Program-made: the position numbers and the translations under genes
The notes under the pieces: model-generated
What the model was told of the DNA's origin: nothing
Seen by the model: only the letters and a program-made list of their open reading frames with translations
Databases searched by the model: none
Assembly (NCBI RefSeq): GCF_013402815.2
Contig: NZ_CP058601.1
Coordinates: 496,001 to 560,000, forward strand
Origin: Natrinema halophilum
Lineage (GTDB): Archaea; Halobacteriota; Halobacteria; Halobacteriales; Natrialbaceae
Direction of reading: 5' to 3'
DNA length: 64,000 nt
Shown here: piece by piece, positions 1-8,975 of the stretch
Layout of the letters: each line of letters starts with the position of its first letter
Numbering within the stretch: the stretch's first letter is position 1

Positions 1-471
1 TTGCGAGGGTGCGGCCGGTCGATTCGGCCATTACGTTCGCATAGAGGTCGCCAGCGAGGTTGCCCGATGCGGCTATGTACGCGCCAGTAAATGGGACGCC
101 GTTGCTATCGACTGGCATCGCGGAGAGCCCCGACGAGAGGAACTGGCGTGCGTTCTGTCCAGTTATCGACGCCGCGGCATCAGCCGCCCGCTTTGCCTCG
201 TCGTCGATGCGCCTGGGCGAACCGCGGAAATTCTTCGTGACGGCTGTCGCGAGCATTTCGATGTGGCCGAGTTCTTCCGCGGCGGTTTCCATCAGCAGAG
301 TCCGGTATCCCTCGTGTTCATCTGGCACCGCCCAGGCCTGAAACATGTACTGTAGCGCGACTCGCATTTCGCCTTCCTGTCCACCGATCGCTTGCTGGAG
401 GAGCTTCGCGAAGTGGGGGTCAGGATCTTCGACGGTAACTTCGTACTGGACTCCGGTTCCTGAAAGAACAT
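1..471 (-). pseudogene. Manganese catalase, 5' part; runs off the left edge; apparent frameshift at codons 6-8
   Basis: The non-haem dimanganese catalase family breaks down hydrogen peroxide. The frame read leftward from about position 451 gives VQYEVTVEDPDPHFAKLL, then IGGQEGEMRVALQYMFQAW and AAEELGHIEMLATAV, which carry the Glu/His ligands typical of the family. The natural start is the ATG at 469-471 (MFFQE, matching the usual family N terminus), but that ATG is not in frame with the body. One extra base between 450 and 451 would restore MFFQEPE-x-QYEV, so a 1-bp deletion (mutation or sequencing error) is the simplest reading. The body frame also stays open upstream, to a GTG near 635, but that extension looks nothing like a catalase. 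The C-terminal half lies outside the window. The family call is firm; whether the gene works is unknown. Confidence 0.7.
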
Positions 472-474
472 CAC

Positions 475-874
475 TGTCGCCTGCCCAGACCGAGCGGGAG
501 AAACGACTGTTGAGGCTATCGCTGAAATTCGGATCGGTTGGTACTATCCGAAACGAAATCGGATCGAGAAGTCGACGACCGGGGTTTTTCTTCGCTCGGC
601 GTGGTACCGGTGTACTGAGTTCGGTCAAATGGTCCACCAGAACTCACCGCTTTCGTCATCGGGTGTACGCGGAGGGCTTACGTTGTCCGCAAGCCTGTGG
701 GACGTGCGTGAGGCCAGCGGAAAGTGCCGACGACCTCGTAATTGCTGGGGGACCATCTGTCCTGCTGACCTCGCGGGTGCGACGCTCCCGCGAGGTCAGT
801 CACTGGAGACCGACGGCCTTCCGACCGAACCAGTGCCACTCGATTCGCTCCGCCTGCAGACCCTCGAGGTAACT
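475..874. other. Gene-free stretch, 400 bp
   Basis: This lies between the divergent starts of the catalase and the zinc-ribbon gene. Open frames here are long only because of high GC and encode Arg/Ser-rich sequence unlike halophilic proteins. I see no RNA gene or repeat. Confidence 0.5.
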
Positions 875-1057
875 ATGAGAGGTACCGACGACGAGAGTAA
901 ACGAGCGGCAGCGACGTGCAAACGATGCAGCGAGATCGGAGTCGTCAAGGTGTGGCCCGACGGCAGGCTACGGCCGCTCGGTCGGTCGAACTTCTGTGAC
1001 TGCGACTCGCCGACGCTCGAGGTGTTCGAAAGCGATCTCGACCACGAGCTACCGTGA
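875..1057 (+). CDS. Small zinc-ribbon protein, 60 aa (copy A of a three-member family)
   Basis: The protein starts MRGTDDESKRAAATCKRCSE and holds CKRC, then 11 residues, G, R-L-R-P, N and CDC. This gives a CxxC...CxC set of four cysteines, probably one zinc site. The reading frame continues upstream, but the ATG at 875 is preceded by GAGGT at good spacing and the upstream translation looks like noise. The same pattern (CxxC-x11-G-x2-RP-x(3,4)-N-x-CxC-x4-[LF]-x-[AV]-[FIL]) occurs at 36222-36374 and 38303-38491. Haloarchaea encode many small zinc-finger proteins, few with known roles. The function here is unknown; a nucleic-acid or protein adaptor is only a guess. Confidence 0.75.
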   Translation: MRGTDDESKRAAATCKRCSEIGVVKVWPDGRLRPLGRSNFCDCDSPTLEVFESDLDHELP

Positions 1058-1084
1058 AACCGCGTGCTGAGTTGATCTCGGTCG

Positions 1085-2002
1085 TCACGCAGACACCGAC
1101 GCGCCGACGTAGAGGACGACCACGAGGAAGAGCCAGACGAAATCGACGAAATGCCAGTACAGCGAGACCGTCGCGATGGACGTGTCACGGTCCGGTCCGT
1201 AGTGCCCTCGAAGCGCGCGCCAGCAAAGCGTTGCGATTCCGCCGACGCCCAGTGTAACGTGAAGGCCGTGGAGACCAGTAAGGCCGAAAAATGCGCTTCC
1301 GAAGACGCCGCTCGAAAGGGTAAATCCCTCCGCGGTGATGAACTCGTAGTACTCGACAGCTTGGCCGAGAAGAAAGACGACGCCGAGCGCGAGCGTCGTT
1401 CCGAGCAAGCCGAGGAAGCGCCGCCCGTTGTCTCCCTCGAGTGCTTCGTGTGCGTAATGGAAGGTGACGCTGCTGGCGAGTAACAACGCGGTGTTGATGA
1501 GGACGAGCGAGCCCAGAAGCGGCGGTAGTTCCTCCGGCGGCCACGTCCCGATCCTGACGAAGAAGTAATAGATGAACAACGCACCGAACGTCGAAACGTC
1601 GGTTGCGAGAAAGAGTATCGTCGTCGAAACGTAGGATCGGCGGGAGTTCCGGTCGGCATGTGCACTTCGCGTGGGTGCCAGAAACGCCTGATCGACCCAG
1701 CCCGCGATGCCGGCCAGCAGGACGATCGTTCCGACGACGGCGAGGGCGACGCCAGTCAGTGGTGGGACGATGGCAGTCTCGTTCCCGAAGATGTAGATCG
1801 CAAATCCGGCGTAGAGCCCTGCGGCTCCGACGGCTGCGATCAGCGGCCAGCGGCTTCGATGATGATCGTGATCGTCGTGATCGCCGCCGCCACGATGATC
1901 GCCATATTCCTCGGGTGCTTGCCTTGCGGGAACCCGATGACTCGAGCCATCGGTCCGAGACCCGTTCTCGCCGGGTGGCCCCCCGGGTTCACCAGCGTCC
2001 AT
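1085..2002 (-). CDS. Haem-copper (cytochrome c-type) oxidase subunit III
   Basis: Membrane subunit of a terminal oxidase of the respiratory chain. The 305 residues start with a soluble, His/Asp-rich segment (around 35-52, DHDDHDHHRSRW) and continue with about seven membrane spans. Family signatures include LFLATDVSTFGALF, FHYAHEALEG, GLTGLHGLHVTLG and the C-terminal YWHFVDFVWLFLVVVLYV. It lies 70 bp downstream of the flavoprotein gene at 2073, on the same strand. No oxidase subunit I or II gene is in the window, so this is a detached subunit III or its partners lie beyond the left edge. The His-rich N terminus could bind metal; that is speculation. Confidence 0.9.
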   Translation of the reverse strand: MDAGEPGGPPGENGSRTDGSSHRVPARQAPEEYGDHRGGGDHDDHDHHRSRWPLIAAVGAAGLYAGFAIYIFGNETAIVPPLTGVALAVVGTIVLLAGIAGWVDQAFLAPTRSAHADRNSRRSYVSTTILFLATDVSTFGALFIYYFFVRIGTWPPEELPPLLGSLVLINTALLLASSVTFHYAHEALEGDNGRRFLGLLGTTLALGVVFLLGQAVEYYEFITAEGFTLSSGVFGSAFFGLTGLHGLHVTLGVGGIATLCWRALRGHYGPDRDTSIATVSLYWHFVDFVWLFLVVVLYVGASVSA

Positions 2003-2072
2003 ATCCTCGCTTCCACGTCGAGCCCGAAAAAGGATCGTCGGTCGCTCGGAGTTAGGGAGACGCTACGCGAAC

Positions 2073-3464
2073 TCAGTAGAAGTAGTCGTCTTCCGTCAAC
2101 TGAACGTACCGTCCGTTGCGATAGCTGTACTTCTGTCGCTTGTACCGCGTTAGTATCTTCGCAGCGTCGATGCCAGCGGTATACCGCTTGTTGACCAGGA
2201 CGTTGTCGCTCCCGTTGCCCTGCATGTCGGTGACGGTATCGAACGCCCAGTCCCAGTCGTCAGGTTCGTAGTCGGCGACGATGTCCGCGAAAGAGACGTT
2301 GCGAAGGATCTCGTCGCCGATCGCACGCTTCCAGACGTCGTTGTAGTTCTCGAGGGTGTCAGTTCCTGCGAGTCGGCCGGCGATCTTGCCGGTGCGAACG
2401 GCGACGTGGTAGCCGCCCTCGTGGAACGCCGATGTCGTTCCCATCGCACCGCCGGCGACGGCGATGTTCGCGCCGACGGGCGACTCGATTGGCCGCGTCG
2501 AAGAGATCGGATACGTTTCGGTCCCCTTCGACTTGCCGCGATCCTCGACGCGGGGGATGTCCTCGGCGACGTCGTACTCGTCGCCATACTCCTGCTCTAG
2601 GAGCCGGCTTATGTACTCTGCGCCGGAAGGGATCTTCTCGTCTTCGGGCCGGAGAAGCTTGTAGGATCCGGGAGTGTCCACGTCTTCGAGATTCATCCCG
2701 ATCGGCATCGTCAGCCCAACGCGGGCGACGGTACCATCGTTCGGGAAGATCCAGGGATAGGCGGTCTCGCCGGGCATGTAGCCCCACCAGAATTTGAGGG
2801 TGTCCTCGAACGCTTCGAACAGCTCGTCGGGGAAGTCGCGGTATTCCTGATAGGCGATGTGGTTGGCTTCCGGCGGCGAGAGGTAGTCCGACGCGCTTCG
2901 GCCGGGTGCCGTGAACTGATCGAGCGCCTCGAGGGTTATCCGCCGCTGTGGGCCGTCTGCGAGGACGACGTACTGGGCCTCGAGTTGATCGCCGTTCGAG
3001 AGCGTCAGCGTGTGCGTCGGGCCCTTCGGTCCGGTCGCTCGCAGATCGGTTTCGAGGTCTCTGACGCCGGTCCCAACGCGCAGATCGGCACCCGCATCGG
3101 CCGCGCGTTCGTGGAGCCAGTCGTCCATGCGTGCGCGATGGAACGTGCATCCGAATTTGGGGTAGCTGGCTTCGATTCCCGTCGTCCGCAATTCGACGGC
3201 GCTGTTCGGTCCGATGAATTCCGTGGCCTCGAGTTCCCGGAGGATGACCTCGTCAGGAATCTCCCGGTAGTCGAAGTCCATGATATCGATCCAGTAGTCG
3301 AGCATCCCTGCAGCGTCGGTCGAGTCCGGCCCCAGCTCCTCACGGTCCTCTCGAGGCACCCCTTGCTCGAAGAGGACCGTCTCGGCGCCGTGGGTCGCAG
3401 CCTGCTCGGCTGCCGACGCACCGGCGGGGCCGCCGCCGACGATCGCGACGTCTACGCGTTCCAT
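2073..3464 (-). CDS. FAD-dependent geranylgeranyl reductase family protein
   Basis: Predicted flavoprotein of 463 residues in the geranylgeranyl/digeranylgeranylglycerophospholipid reductase family, which saturates isoprenoid chains of archaeal lipids or quinones. The N terminus has the dinucleotide-binding fold VDVAIVGGGPAGASAAEQAA, followed by an acidic strand end (FEQG). A second FAD motif follows at YVVLADG (about 165), and NIAVAGGAMGTTSAFHEGGYHVAVRTG (about 345-370) is the usual FAD-ribityl region with the GG loop. The C-terminal 90 residues are lineage-specific and end in aromatic residues. Which double bond or lipid it reduces cannot be read from the sequence. A TATA element sits about 28 bp before the ATG, so the transcript is probably leaderless. 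Confidence 0.8.
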   Translation of the reverse strand: MERVDVAIVGGGPAGASAAEQAATHGAETVLFEQGVPREDREELGPDSTDAAGMLDYWIDIMDFDYREIPDEVILRELEATEFIGPNSAVELRTTGIEASYPKFGCTFHRARMDDWLHERAADAGADLRVGTGVRDLETDLRATGPKGPTHTLTLSNGDQLEAQYVVLADGPQRRITLEALDQFTAPGRSASDYLSPPEANHIAYQEYRDFPDELFEAFEDTLKFWWGYMPGETAYPWIFPNDGTVARVGLTMPIGMNLEDVDTPGSYKLLRPEDEKIPSGAEYISRLLEQEYGDEYDVAEDIPRVEDRGKSKGTETYPISSTRPIESPVGANIAVAGGAMGTTSAFHEGGYHVAVRTGKIAGRLAGTDTLENYNDVWKRAIGDEILRNVSFADIVADYEPDDWDWAFDTVTDMQGNGSDNVLVNKRYTAGIDAAKILTRYKRQKYSYRNGRYVQLTEDDYFY

Positions 3465-3488
3465 ACGCCGTGGAGACTCGTTGAGCCA

Positions 3489-3497
3489 TTATAAAAA
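3489..3497 (-). promoter_or_regulatory. TATA element for the geranylgeranyl-reductase-type gene
   Basis: On the minus strand this reads TTTTTATAA and is centred about 28 bp before the ATG at 3464. This is the spacing of haloarchaeal leaderless promoters. Confidence 0.55.
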
Positions 3498-3637
3498 CTG
3501 CGAGGCGAATTTTCGACCGACTCGACGGTCACGACCTCGTACCGAACCGACGACGAGTGCCGTGAATCTCTGGACCGGCGGACCGAAATGGAACCGGGAA
3601 ACGAACACTTTTGATCGCACTGGCCGAGGTCACGGAC

Positions 3638-4609
3638 ATGAGCGACGCCGACGTCCCAGACGTCCTGGTTCTCAGGAAAGGCACCCACGGAACGCCGATC
3701 GAACAGTACGCCGATGCGCTCCGGGACCGACTCCCCGATCACAGCGTCGAACTCGCGCGAACGCCGGCAGAAGAGCGCGAAGCGATTCGAACCGCTCGAT
3801 TCACCACGGGCATGACCCTCGAAGACGACCTCCTCGACGTCGCGGAGAACATCGACGTTTTCGCGTGCGCGTACGCGGGAACTGGCCATCTGCCGCTCGA
3901 CTCGCTCGAGAAACGAGGTATCGCCGTGACCAACGCGTCGGGTGTCCACGGACCGAACATCGGAGAACACGTCATCGGTGCGATCCTCCAGTTCACCAGG
4001 CGGTTTCACGTCGGTGCGCGCCGACAGCGCCGCCGCGAGTGGCGCCACTACAAGGCCTACGAACTCCACGGATCGACCGTGACGATCGTCGGACTTGGCG
4101 CGATCGGGACGGCGGTCTGTAAACGACTCGAGCCGTTCGGGGTGGAAACGATCGGCGTGCGGTACACGCCCGAGAAAGGCGGTCCAACCGACGAGGTGGT
4201 CGGTTTCGAAGGCGACGCATTTGACGATGCACTCGCACGGACGGATTACCTCGTTCTCGCGTGCCCGCTTACGGAAATGACCCGGGGATTGATCGATGCC
4301 GATGCATTCGTCACGATGGATCCCGAAACCGTCCTCGTAAACGTCGCCCGTGGCCCGGTCGTCGACACCGACGCGCTCGTCGACGCGCTGCGCTCGAGTT
4401 GGATCCGCGGGGCTTCCCTCGACGTGACCGATCCAGAACCGTTGCCCGAATCACATCCGCTCTGGACCTTCGAAAACGTTCAGATCACTCCTCACAACGC
4501 CGGCCACACGCCGAAGTACTACGATCGTCTGGCCGACATCGTCGCCGAAAACGTCCGTCGGTTCGACGACGGTGACGTCGATGACCTCGAGAATCAGGTT
4601 CTCCCCTGA
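3638..4609 (+). CDS. D-2-hydroxyacid dehydrogenase, NAD(P)-dependent
   Basis: Oxidoreductase of the D-isomer-specific 2-hydroxyacid dehydrogenase family, interconverting a 2-oxoacid and a D-2-hydroxyacid in the cytoplasm. The NAD-binding motif is VTIVGLGAIGTAV. The catalytic Arg lies in VLVNVARGPVVDTDALVDAL, the Glu in DVTDPEPLP, and the His in ITPHNAGHT. The ATG at 3638 (MSDADVPDVLVL) is preceded by GAGGT; the frame opens nine codons earlier, but that part lacks a ribosome-binding site. At 323 residues it has normal family length. The gene is divergent from the flavoprotein. The substrate (glyoxylate, phosphoglycerate or other) cannot be fixed from the sequence. Confidence 0.88.
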   Translation: MSDADVPDVLVLRKGTHGTPIEQYADALRDRLPDHSVELARTPAEEREAIRTARFTTGMTLEDDLLDVAENIDVFACAYAGTGHLPLDSLEKRGIAVTNASGVHGPNIGEHVIGAILQFTRRFHVGARRQRRREWRHYKAYELHGSTVTIVGLGAIGTAVCKRLEPFGVETIGVRYTPEKGGPTDEVVGFEGDAFDDALARTDYLVLACPLTEMTRGLIDADAFVTMDPETVLVNVARGPVVDTDALVDALRSSWIRGASLDVTDPEPLPESHPLWTFENVQITPHNAGHTPKYYDRLADIVAENVRRFDDGDVDDLENQVLP

Positions 4610-4743
4610 TCGATTTTCGACCGCGTCGTATCGATCCAGGGCGCAAGCACCGCGGGCCCAACGCACTTTTTTGGCCCTGTGCTCCGAATCAGGAGTATGG
4701 AACGCCCACCGGCTGACGCAACTGCTCGCGCGAGGGACCTTCC

Positions 4744-5172
4744 ATGACGCTCTCGTTCGACGGCAGGCTCCTCGTTCCTGTAGCCGATCCAGACGACGGC
4801 GAGTCGACTGCGAGGGCGCTCGCAGCGCATCTCGAGCCCTCGAGTTCGGTGATCGTCGTCAACGTGATCGAAAAAGCGGGTGGTGCGCCCGATAAGGCGT
4901 CCGTCGAACAGCGCGAAGAGTACGCACGAACGATTTTCGAGCGGACGCGAGGACCACTCGAAGAAACGGCTGGGTCCGTTGAAACGGCAATTCTGTTCGG
5001 AACGGACGTCGTCGAGACGATTATGGATGCGGCGACGGAGCGTGCCGTGGATGCAGTGGTCTTCGAGCCCCGCGAGGGAAGCCGATTCGTGGAGCTACTC
5101 ACCGGCGATGTTGCCCGTCGGCTGGTCAAGCAGGCATCGGTACCGGTCGTCGCGTTGCCACACGGGGATTGA
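4744..5172 (+). CDS. Universal stress protein family (UspA-like), 142 aa
   Basis: Single-domain Usp fold protein, cytoplasmic. It begins GRLLVPVADPDDGESTARALAAHL, the first strand and helix of the fold, and ends ARRLVKQASVPVVALPHG, the usual final strand. The ATP-binding G-x2-G-x9-G-[ST] loop is poor here (EPREGSRFVELLTGDVARRL), so it may belong to the non-ATP-binding type. It is a single gene with short flanks. The physiological role is unknown; such proteins are often induced under stress in haloarchaea. Confidence 0.8.
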   Translation: MTLSFDGRLLVPVADPDDGESTARALAAHLEPSSSVIVVNVIEKAGGAPDKASVEQREEYARTIFERTRGPLEETAGSVETAILFGTDVVETIMDAATERAVDAVVFEPREGSRFVELLTGDVARRLVKQASVPVVALPHGD

Positions 5173-5351
5173 GCTCAAACAGTCCACGACCGTCGCCTCA
5201 CATCCGCTCGTTCGTGGGCGGCTACTACCGCGGCTACTACCGAGCGCGATCGAACCGTCCGCACTGCCGAGCCGTCTGATTCAACATCCGCTCGCTTTCT
5301 CGGAGCCAACTCATCGTTCGACTGTCTGCTGGCGCTTCCGTCGATAGCCCC

Positions 5352-6386
5352 TCAGATGTATCCCTTCTCGAGAAGCAACTCACCGTTTAGCACGCTTGCG
5401 CCCGCGGCACCACGGATCGTGTTGTGCGCGAGACAGTTGTACTGCAGACCGAACGGCGATTCCTGGAGGCCGCCCGCGGCGATGGCCATTCCGTCTCCGA
5501 GGGTGCGATCCATCCGCGGTTGCGGGCGATCCGGTTCGTCGAACACCTGGATGAGCGGGTCGGGCGAGGAACGAAGGTCCAGCGAGGGGTACTCGCGCAT
5601 CGCCGCAGTTGCCTCGTCGGGGGTGAGGTCGTCTTGGGTTTCGACCCAGACGTTCTCGAGATGGCCGTCGATCGTCGGAATGCGATTGCAGGAGGCCGAA
5701 ACGGCCATGCTGTTGTGCGACAGCGATGCGCCGTCGAAATCGCCCAGTAGTTTTCGGGACTCGGTCTCGAGTTTGTCCTCCTCGCTGCCGATGTAGGGAA
5801 TCGCGTTATCGATTATTTCCATCGAACTGACGCCATCGTAGCCTGCGCCGGAGACTGCCTGTAGCGTCGAGACGTGGACTTTTTCGAGGCCGAAGTCAGT
5901 CAGAGCGGCGAGCGTCGGGACGAACGTGATCGTCGAACAGTTCGGGTTTTTGACCATCGCACCGTCCCAGCCGCGTCGGTCACGCTGTACCTCGAGCAAG
6001 TCGAGGTGGTCTGCGTTGACCTCGGGAATCACGAGGGGAATGTCGTCGTCCATCCGGCCGTTCGAGGAGTTCGAGGAGACGACGTAGCCCTCCTCGCAAA
6101 ACGGTGCCTCGACCTCCGCACCGACGCTCGAGGGGAGCGAGGAGAACAACAGGTCGACGTCGGTGGGAACCTCGTCGGGGTCAGTCGCCGTGACGGTGGT
6201 GTCGGCGATGTCGTCCGGAATAGGGCTGTCGACGCGCCACTTTGCGGCCTGCCGATACGTCTTGCCAGCGCTCGAACCGCTCGCGGTTAGTGCTGCAATC
6301 TCAAAATCCGGGTGGGGATCGAGTAACTGAATCAGTCGCTGTCCGACGGCGCCAGTCGCACCGAGTACGCCTACTCGTACTGCCAT
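5352..6386 (-). CDS. asd: Aspartate-semialdehyde dehydrogenase
   Basis: Converts aspartyl-4-phosphate to aspartate-4-semialdehyde with NADPH, the branch point toward Lys, Met and Thr. The protein (344 aa) starts MAVRVGVLGATGAVGQRLIQ with the Rossmann GATGAVG loop. The catalytic cysteine is in MVKNPNCSTI (Cys150), and VSASCNRIPTIDGH near residue 245 carries the active-site Arg/His region of the archaeal/fungal subclass. The frame is open 41 codons farther upstream, but that segment is basic and unrelated to the family, so the ATG at 6386 is chosen. It is a single gene. The call is secure. Confidence 0.93.
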   Translation of the reverse strand: MAVRVGVLGATGAVGQRLIQLLDPHPDFEIAALTASGSSAGKTYRQAAKWRVDSPIPDDIADTTVTATDPDEVPTDVDLLFSSLPSSVGAEVEAPFCEEGYVVSSNSSNGRMDDDIPLVIPEVNADHLDLLEVQRDRRGWDGAMVKNPNCSTITFVPTLAALTDFGLEKVHVSTLQAVSGAGYDGVSSMEIIDNAIPYIGSEEDKLETESRKLLGDFDGASLSHNSMAVSASCNRIPTIDGHLENVWVETQDDLTPDEATAAMREYPSLDLRSSPDPLIQVFDEPDRPQPRMDRTLGDGMAIAAGGLQESPFGLQYNCLAHNTIRGAAGASVLNGELLLEKGYI

Positions 6387-6661
6387 TTTCCGCCACTCCG
6401 AGTTGTGTCCGCAAAACCGTTTGGGTTTTCGGTAGCGAATGTCAATCGGCGGAGGAACCGTCGGGTGTTCCACGCACGTTCGACGATGGTCGTGATACAT
6501 TACACGCATTTTTACGTCGACGTACCGGCGGGGGTTCCACTGTGCAGCGACCGCCGGATCACTGCATCCGGATAGAAGATATTAAGAAACGGGAGTGGCA
6601 CCTAGGACGTAATGCACTACCGACAGGCCCGACCCAAGGCCGCCGGACAGAGGTGGTCTCG

Positions 6662-6919
6662 ATGACGAGTTCGACCACGAATACGAGCGACCGAGGGCTG
6701 TTCGAGACGAATTTCAGTATCGGTGCAGCAGCCGTTGCAGCCGTTGCAGCGCTGTTAGCCATTTTCTTCGCCTGGCTGGGATACACCGACGGGGTGCTCC
6801 CGGTTATTGGATACCAGTTTACCATCTTGACGGGACTGGTCGGTATGTTGTTCGGATGGGGTACCGCGCTCGTTGCGGGGGTCGCTGCAGTCTACATGGA
6901 ACCCGGATTCGACAACTAG
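6662..6919 (+). CDS. Small two-span membrane protein, 85 aa, unknown
   Basis: The ATG at 6662 opens MTSSTTNTSDRGLFETNFSI, a polar 20-residue head, then two hydrophobic spans (about 21-42, AAAVAAVAALLAIFFAWLGY, and 49-74, YQFTILTGLVGMLFGWGTAL) and a short acidic end. The upstream part of the same frame (from about 6242) overlaps asd in antisense and is not believable. It lies between asd and the S17e gene, with no shared operon. No motif was recognised; it is likely a conserved haloarchaeal membrane protein. Confidence 0.65.
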   Translation: MTSSTTNTSDRGLFETNFSIGAAAVAAVAALLAIFFAWLGYTDGVLPVIGYQFTILTGLVGMLFGWGTALVAGVAAVYMEPGFDN

Positions 6920-7051
6920 CGTCCCTCCATCGTCTCGACAGAAATTCGACCGCTCGTTTTCACGATTGACGTATGCGATGCAGTTCACTCCGATAGCCGA
7001 CTGGAGCTGTGGCTCCCGGCAGAGATGATGTGACGTGATGAAATAGCCGGC

Positions 7052-7243
7052 TTACGCGGGAACTTCGGCGCCTTTCTTTCGGGTTACGTAGCCCGCGATG
7101 CGGTTGCGGACACCTTTGGAGTCGACGTTGGTGAGTTTGTCGACGCTCTCTTTGTTCTGTTCGAAATCGGTCGTGAACGCCTCTGGATACCGTTCCAGGA
7201 GGAGATTCCCGGTCTTCTTGACGTAGGCCGGTTTAATTGCCAT
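7052..7243 (-). CDS. rps17e: 30S ribosomal protein S17e
   Basis: A 63-residue basic protein of the archaeal/eukaryotic small ribosomal subunit. The start MAIKPAYVKKTGNLLLERYP, the centre FTTDFEQNKESVDKL and the end GVRNRIAGYVTRKK are the family signature. Archaeal S17e is about this short; eukaryotic versions carry an extension. It is a single gene with a leaderless promoter (TTATAA at 7268-7273). The convergent or divergent neighbours are unrelated in function. Confidence 0.95.
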   Translation of the reverse strand: MAIKPAYVKKTGNLLLERYPEAFTTDFEQNKESVDKLTNVDSKGVRNRIAGYVTRKKGAEVPA

Positions 7244-7267
7244 ACAGGGATTTCCGTCTAGAGACTC

Positions 7268-7273
7268 TTATAA
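7268..7273 (-). promoter_or_regulatory. TATA element for rps17e
   Basis: TTATAA is centred 27 bp before the ATG of the S17e gene, which points to a leaderless transcript. Confidence 0.6.
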
Positions 7274-7402
7274 CGCACCATTTCTACCGACGGATGGCCT
7301 GGAAGATAATTGTCCGATCAGCGAGAACTGGAGGACGAAACGGTCTCCCACGATGGCACTCGTCGTCTGGTCGGTGGACGATACGCGAGGGGATCGATAC
7401 CG

Positions 7403-8635
7403 CTATCGATCGTCCGCGGAGGTCACGCCGAGCACGACCGCGATTCGTCTCGCGAAGCCTGCTTCGATGACGTCGGTCACGAGGATCACGAGAAAGACCG
7501 TCCCGAGCAGGATATCAGCACTCGCAGGATCCGACGGGGGCGTACTCGTCTGCAGACGGATTGCAAAGAGGGTCGCCACCGACGCGGGAATGATCCCGCG
7601 GGGGCCGACGAAACTGACGAATACCCGTTCGCGAAACGAGAATCTGCTCCCGATCGTCGAGACAAAGACGACCAGCGGTCGGAGCACCAGCATCAAAACG
7701 GCGACGACCGCAATTCCGGCGCCACCCAGCGCGAGAATCGCCGAGAACTCGAGCAACGCGGCGAGCGTGATGAAAACGAACGAAAGGACGAGTAGCGTCA
7801 CGTCCTGATTGAAACGCAGGATGCTTTCACGGTGGGGGAGATCGATGTTTCCGAGGGTGAAGCCGGCGGTGGCTGCGGCCGCGATACCGGCCTCCGAAAA
7901 CACCGAATCCGCGATAGCAAACGCGATGACGGCTCCGGCTAGCGTGAGCAACCGTGCCGCTTGCGGCACTTCTTGGGCTGGAAGGTCGACCTGCGTGAGG
8001 AGGTACCAGACGACGCCCGCGGTCACGAAACCGGTGACGATCCCCATTCCGAGTCGCTCGATGAACAGGAAAACGTACCCCCGCGGTGAGAGCTCGATTG
8101 CCGTCATCGCCTTGAAGATGACGATTGCCAGAATGGCGGCGGTGACATCGTTGACGATCCCCTCCACCTCGAGGGTCGTCGCGACGTCTTCGCGGACGGG
8201 AACGACCGCGAGAATGGGGGTGATGACCGTCGGTCCCGTCGCGACCAGCAGCGCGCCGATGAGAAACGCGATGTCCCACCCCAAACCGAGCAGGAACCGG
8301 ACCGTCAGGCCGGTCCCGACGAACGTAATCGCCGCACCGCCCGTGATTAACAATTCGACCGCCCTCGGCGCGTTCCGAACGATTTCGGCTTCGAGCCGAA
8401 ACGACCCCTCGAAGACGATGATGGCGACGCTCACACCGACGATCGTCGAGAGCGCCCCGCCGAACGTTTCGGCCGTGATGATGCCCAGACCTTCGGGGCC
8501 GACGGCAACGCCGGCGACGATGAGAAACAGCACGCTCGGAACCCGGTATTTCGCGGCGAGAAACTGGGCCGTAACGCCGAATCCCACGATCGCCGCGATA
8601 AGTGCGATGAGTTCCAGATCGACGTGGATAGACAC
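7403..8635 (-). CDS. Na+(K+)/H+ antiporter, CPA1/NhaP type
   Basis: Integral membrane cation/proton antiporter of 410 residues with about 12 spans, used for Na+ export or pH control. The family core GALLVATGPTVITPIL (about 145-162) and VEGIVNDVTAAILAIVIF (about 175-195) hold the substituted TDP/ND motif region. The start MSIHVDLELIALIAAIVGFG leads straight into the first span, and the cytosolic tail is short. No TrkA/RCK domain is attached. It shows no sign of an operon. The ion preference cannot be told from the sequence. Confidence 0.85.
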   Translation of the reverse strand: MSIHVDLELIALIAAIVGFGVTAQFLAAKYRVPSVLFLIVAGVAVGPEGLGIITAETFGGALSTIVGVSVAIIVFEGSFRLEAEIVRNAPRAVELLITGGAAITFVGTGLTVRFLLGLGWDIAFLIGALLVATGPTVITPILAVVPVREDVATTLEVEGIVNDVTAAILAIVIFKAMTAIELSPRGYVFLFIERLGMGIVTGFVTAGVVWYLLTQVDLPAQEVPQAARLLTLAGAVIAFAIADSVFSEAGIAAAATAGFTLGNIDLPHRESILRFNQDVTLLVLSFVFITLAALLEFSAILALGGAGIAVVAVLMLVLRPLVVFVSTIGSRFSFRERVFVSFVGPRGIIPASVATLFAIRLQTSTPPSDPASADILLGTVFLVILVTDVIEAGFARRIAVVLGVTSADDR

Positions 8636-8975
8636 TCGCTCATCGACCTCCGCGAGTGGTCGTTTTGAGGCGGCGGTCGGACGAACTGCGGGTCACCAAT
8701 CGGTTGCCGGATTCCTCGACCGACATACGGTGGGCTCCCACTTCCACAGACTAATCGGCTTCCCGTGTCGAAGCCCCAGCAACGCGTGCCAAACGGCTCG
8801 AGGTCATTCGAGAGACTGTCCTGGTTTTCGACCTCCCAATTCGCCACGCCTGAAAGGAAGTCATCTTCGCGTGGGGGTCTTCACAACGCCACCGACTCTT
8901 CGGCCGGCCGCACGCGATTGCTGCTGCCCACCTCGTCATTCCCGCAAGCGGGCGGATCGCTCCTCTCGTCGCGTC
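8636..8975. other. Gene-free stretch, 340 bp
   Basis: It separates the antiporter start from the multicopper oxidase stop. No convincing frame, RNA gene or repeat is seen. It must contain the antiporter promoter. Confidence 0.45.
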
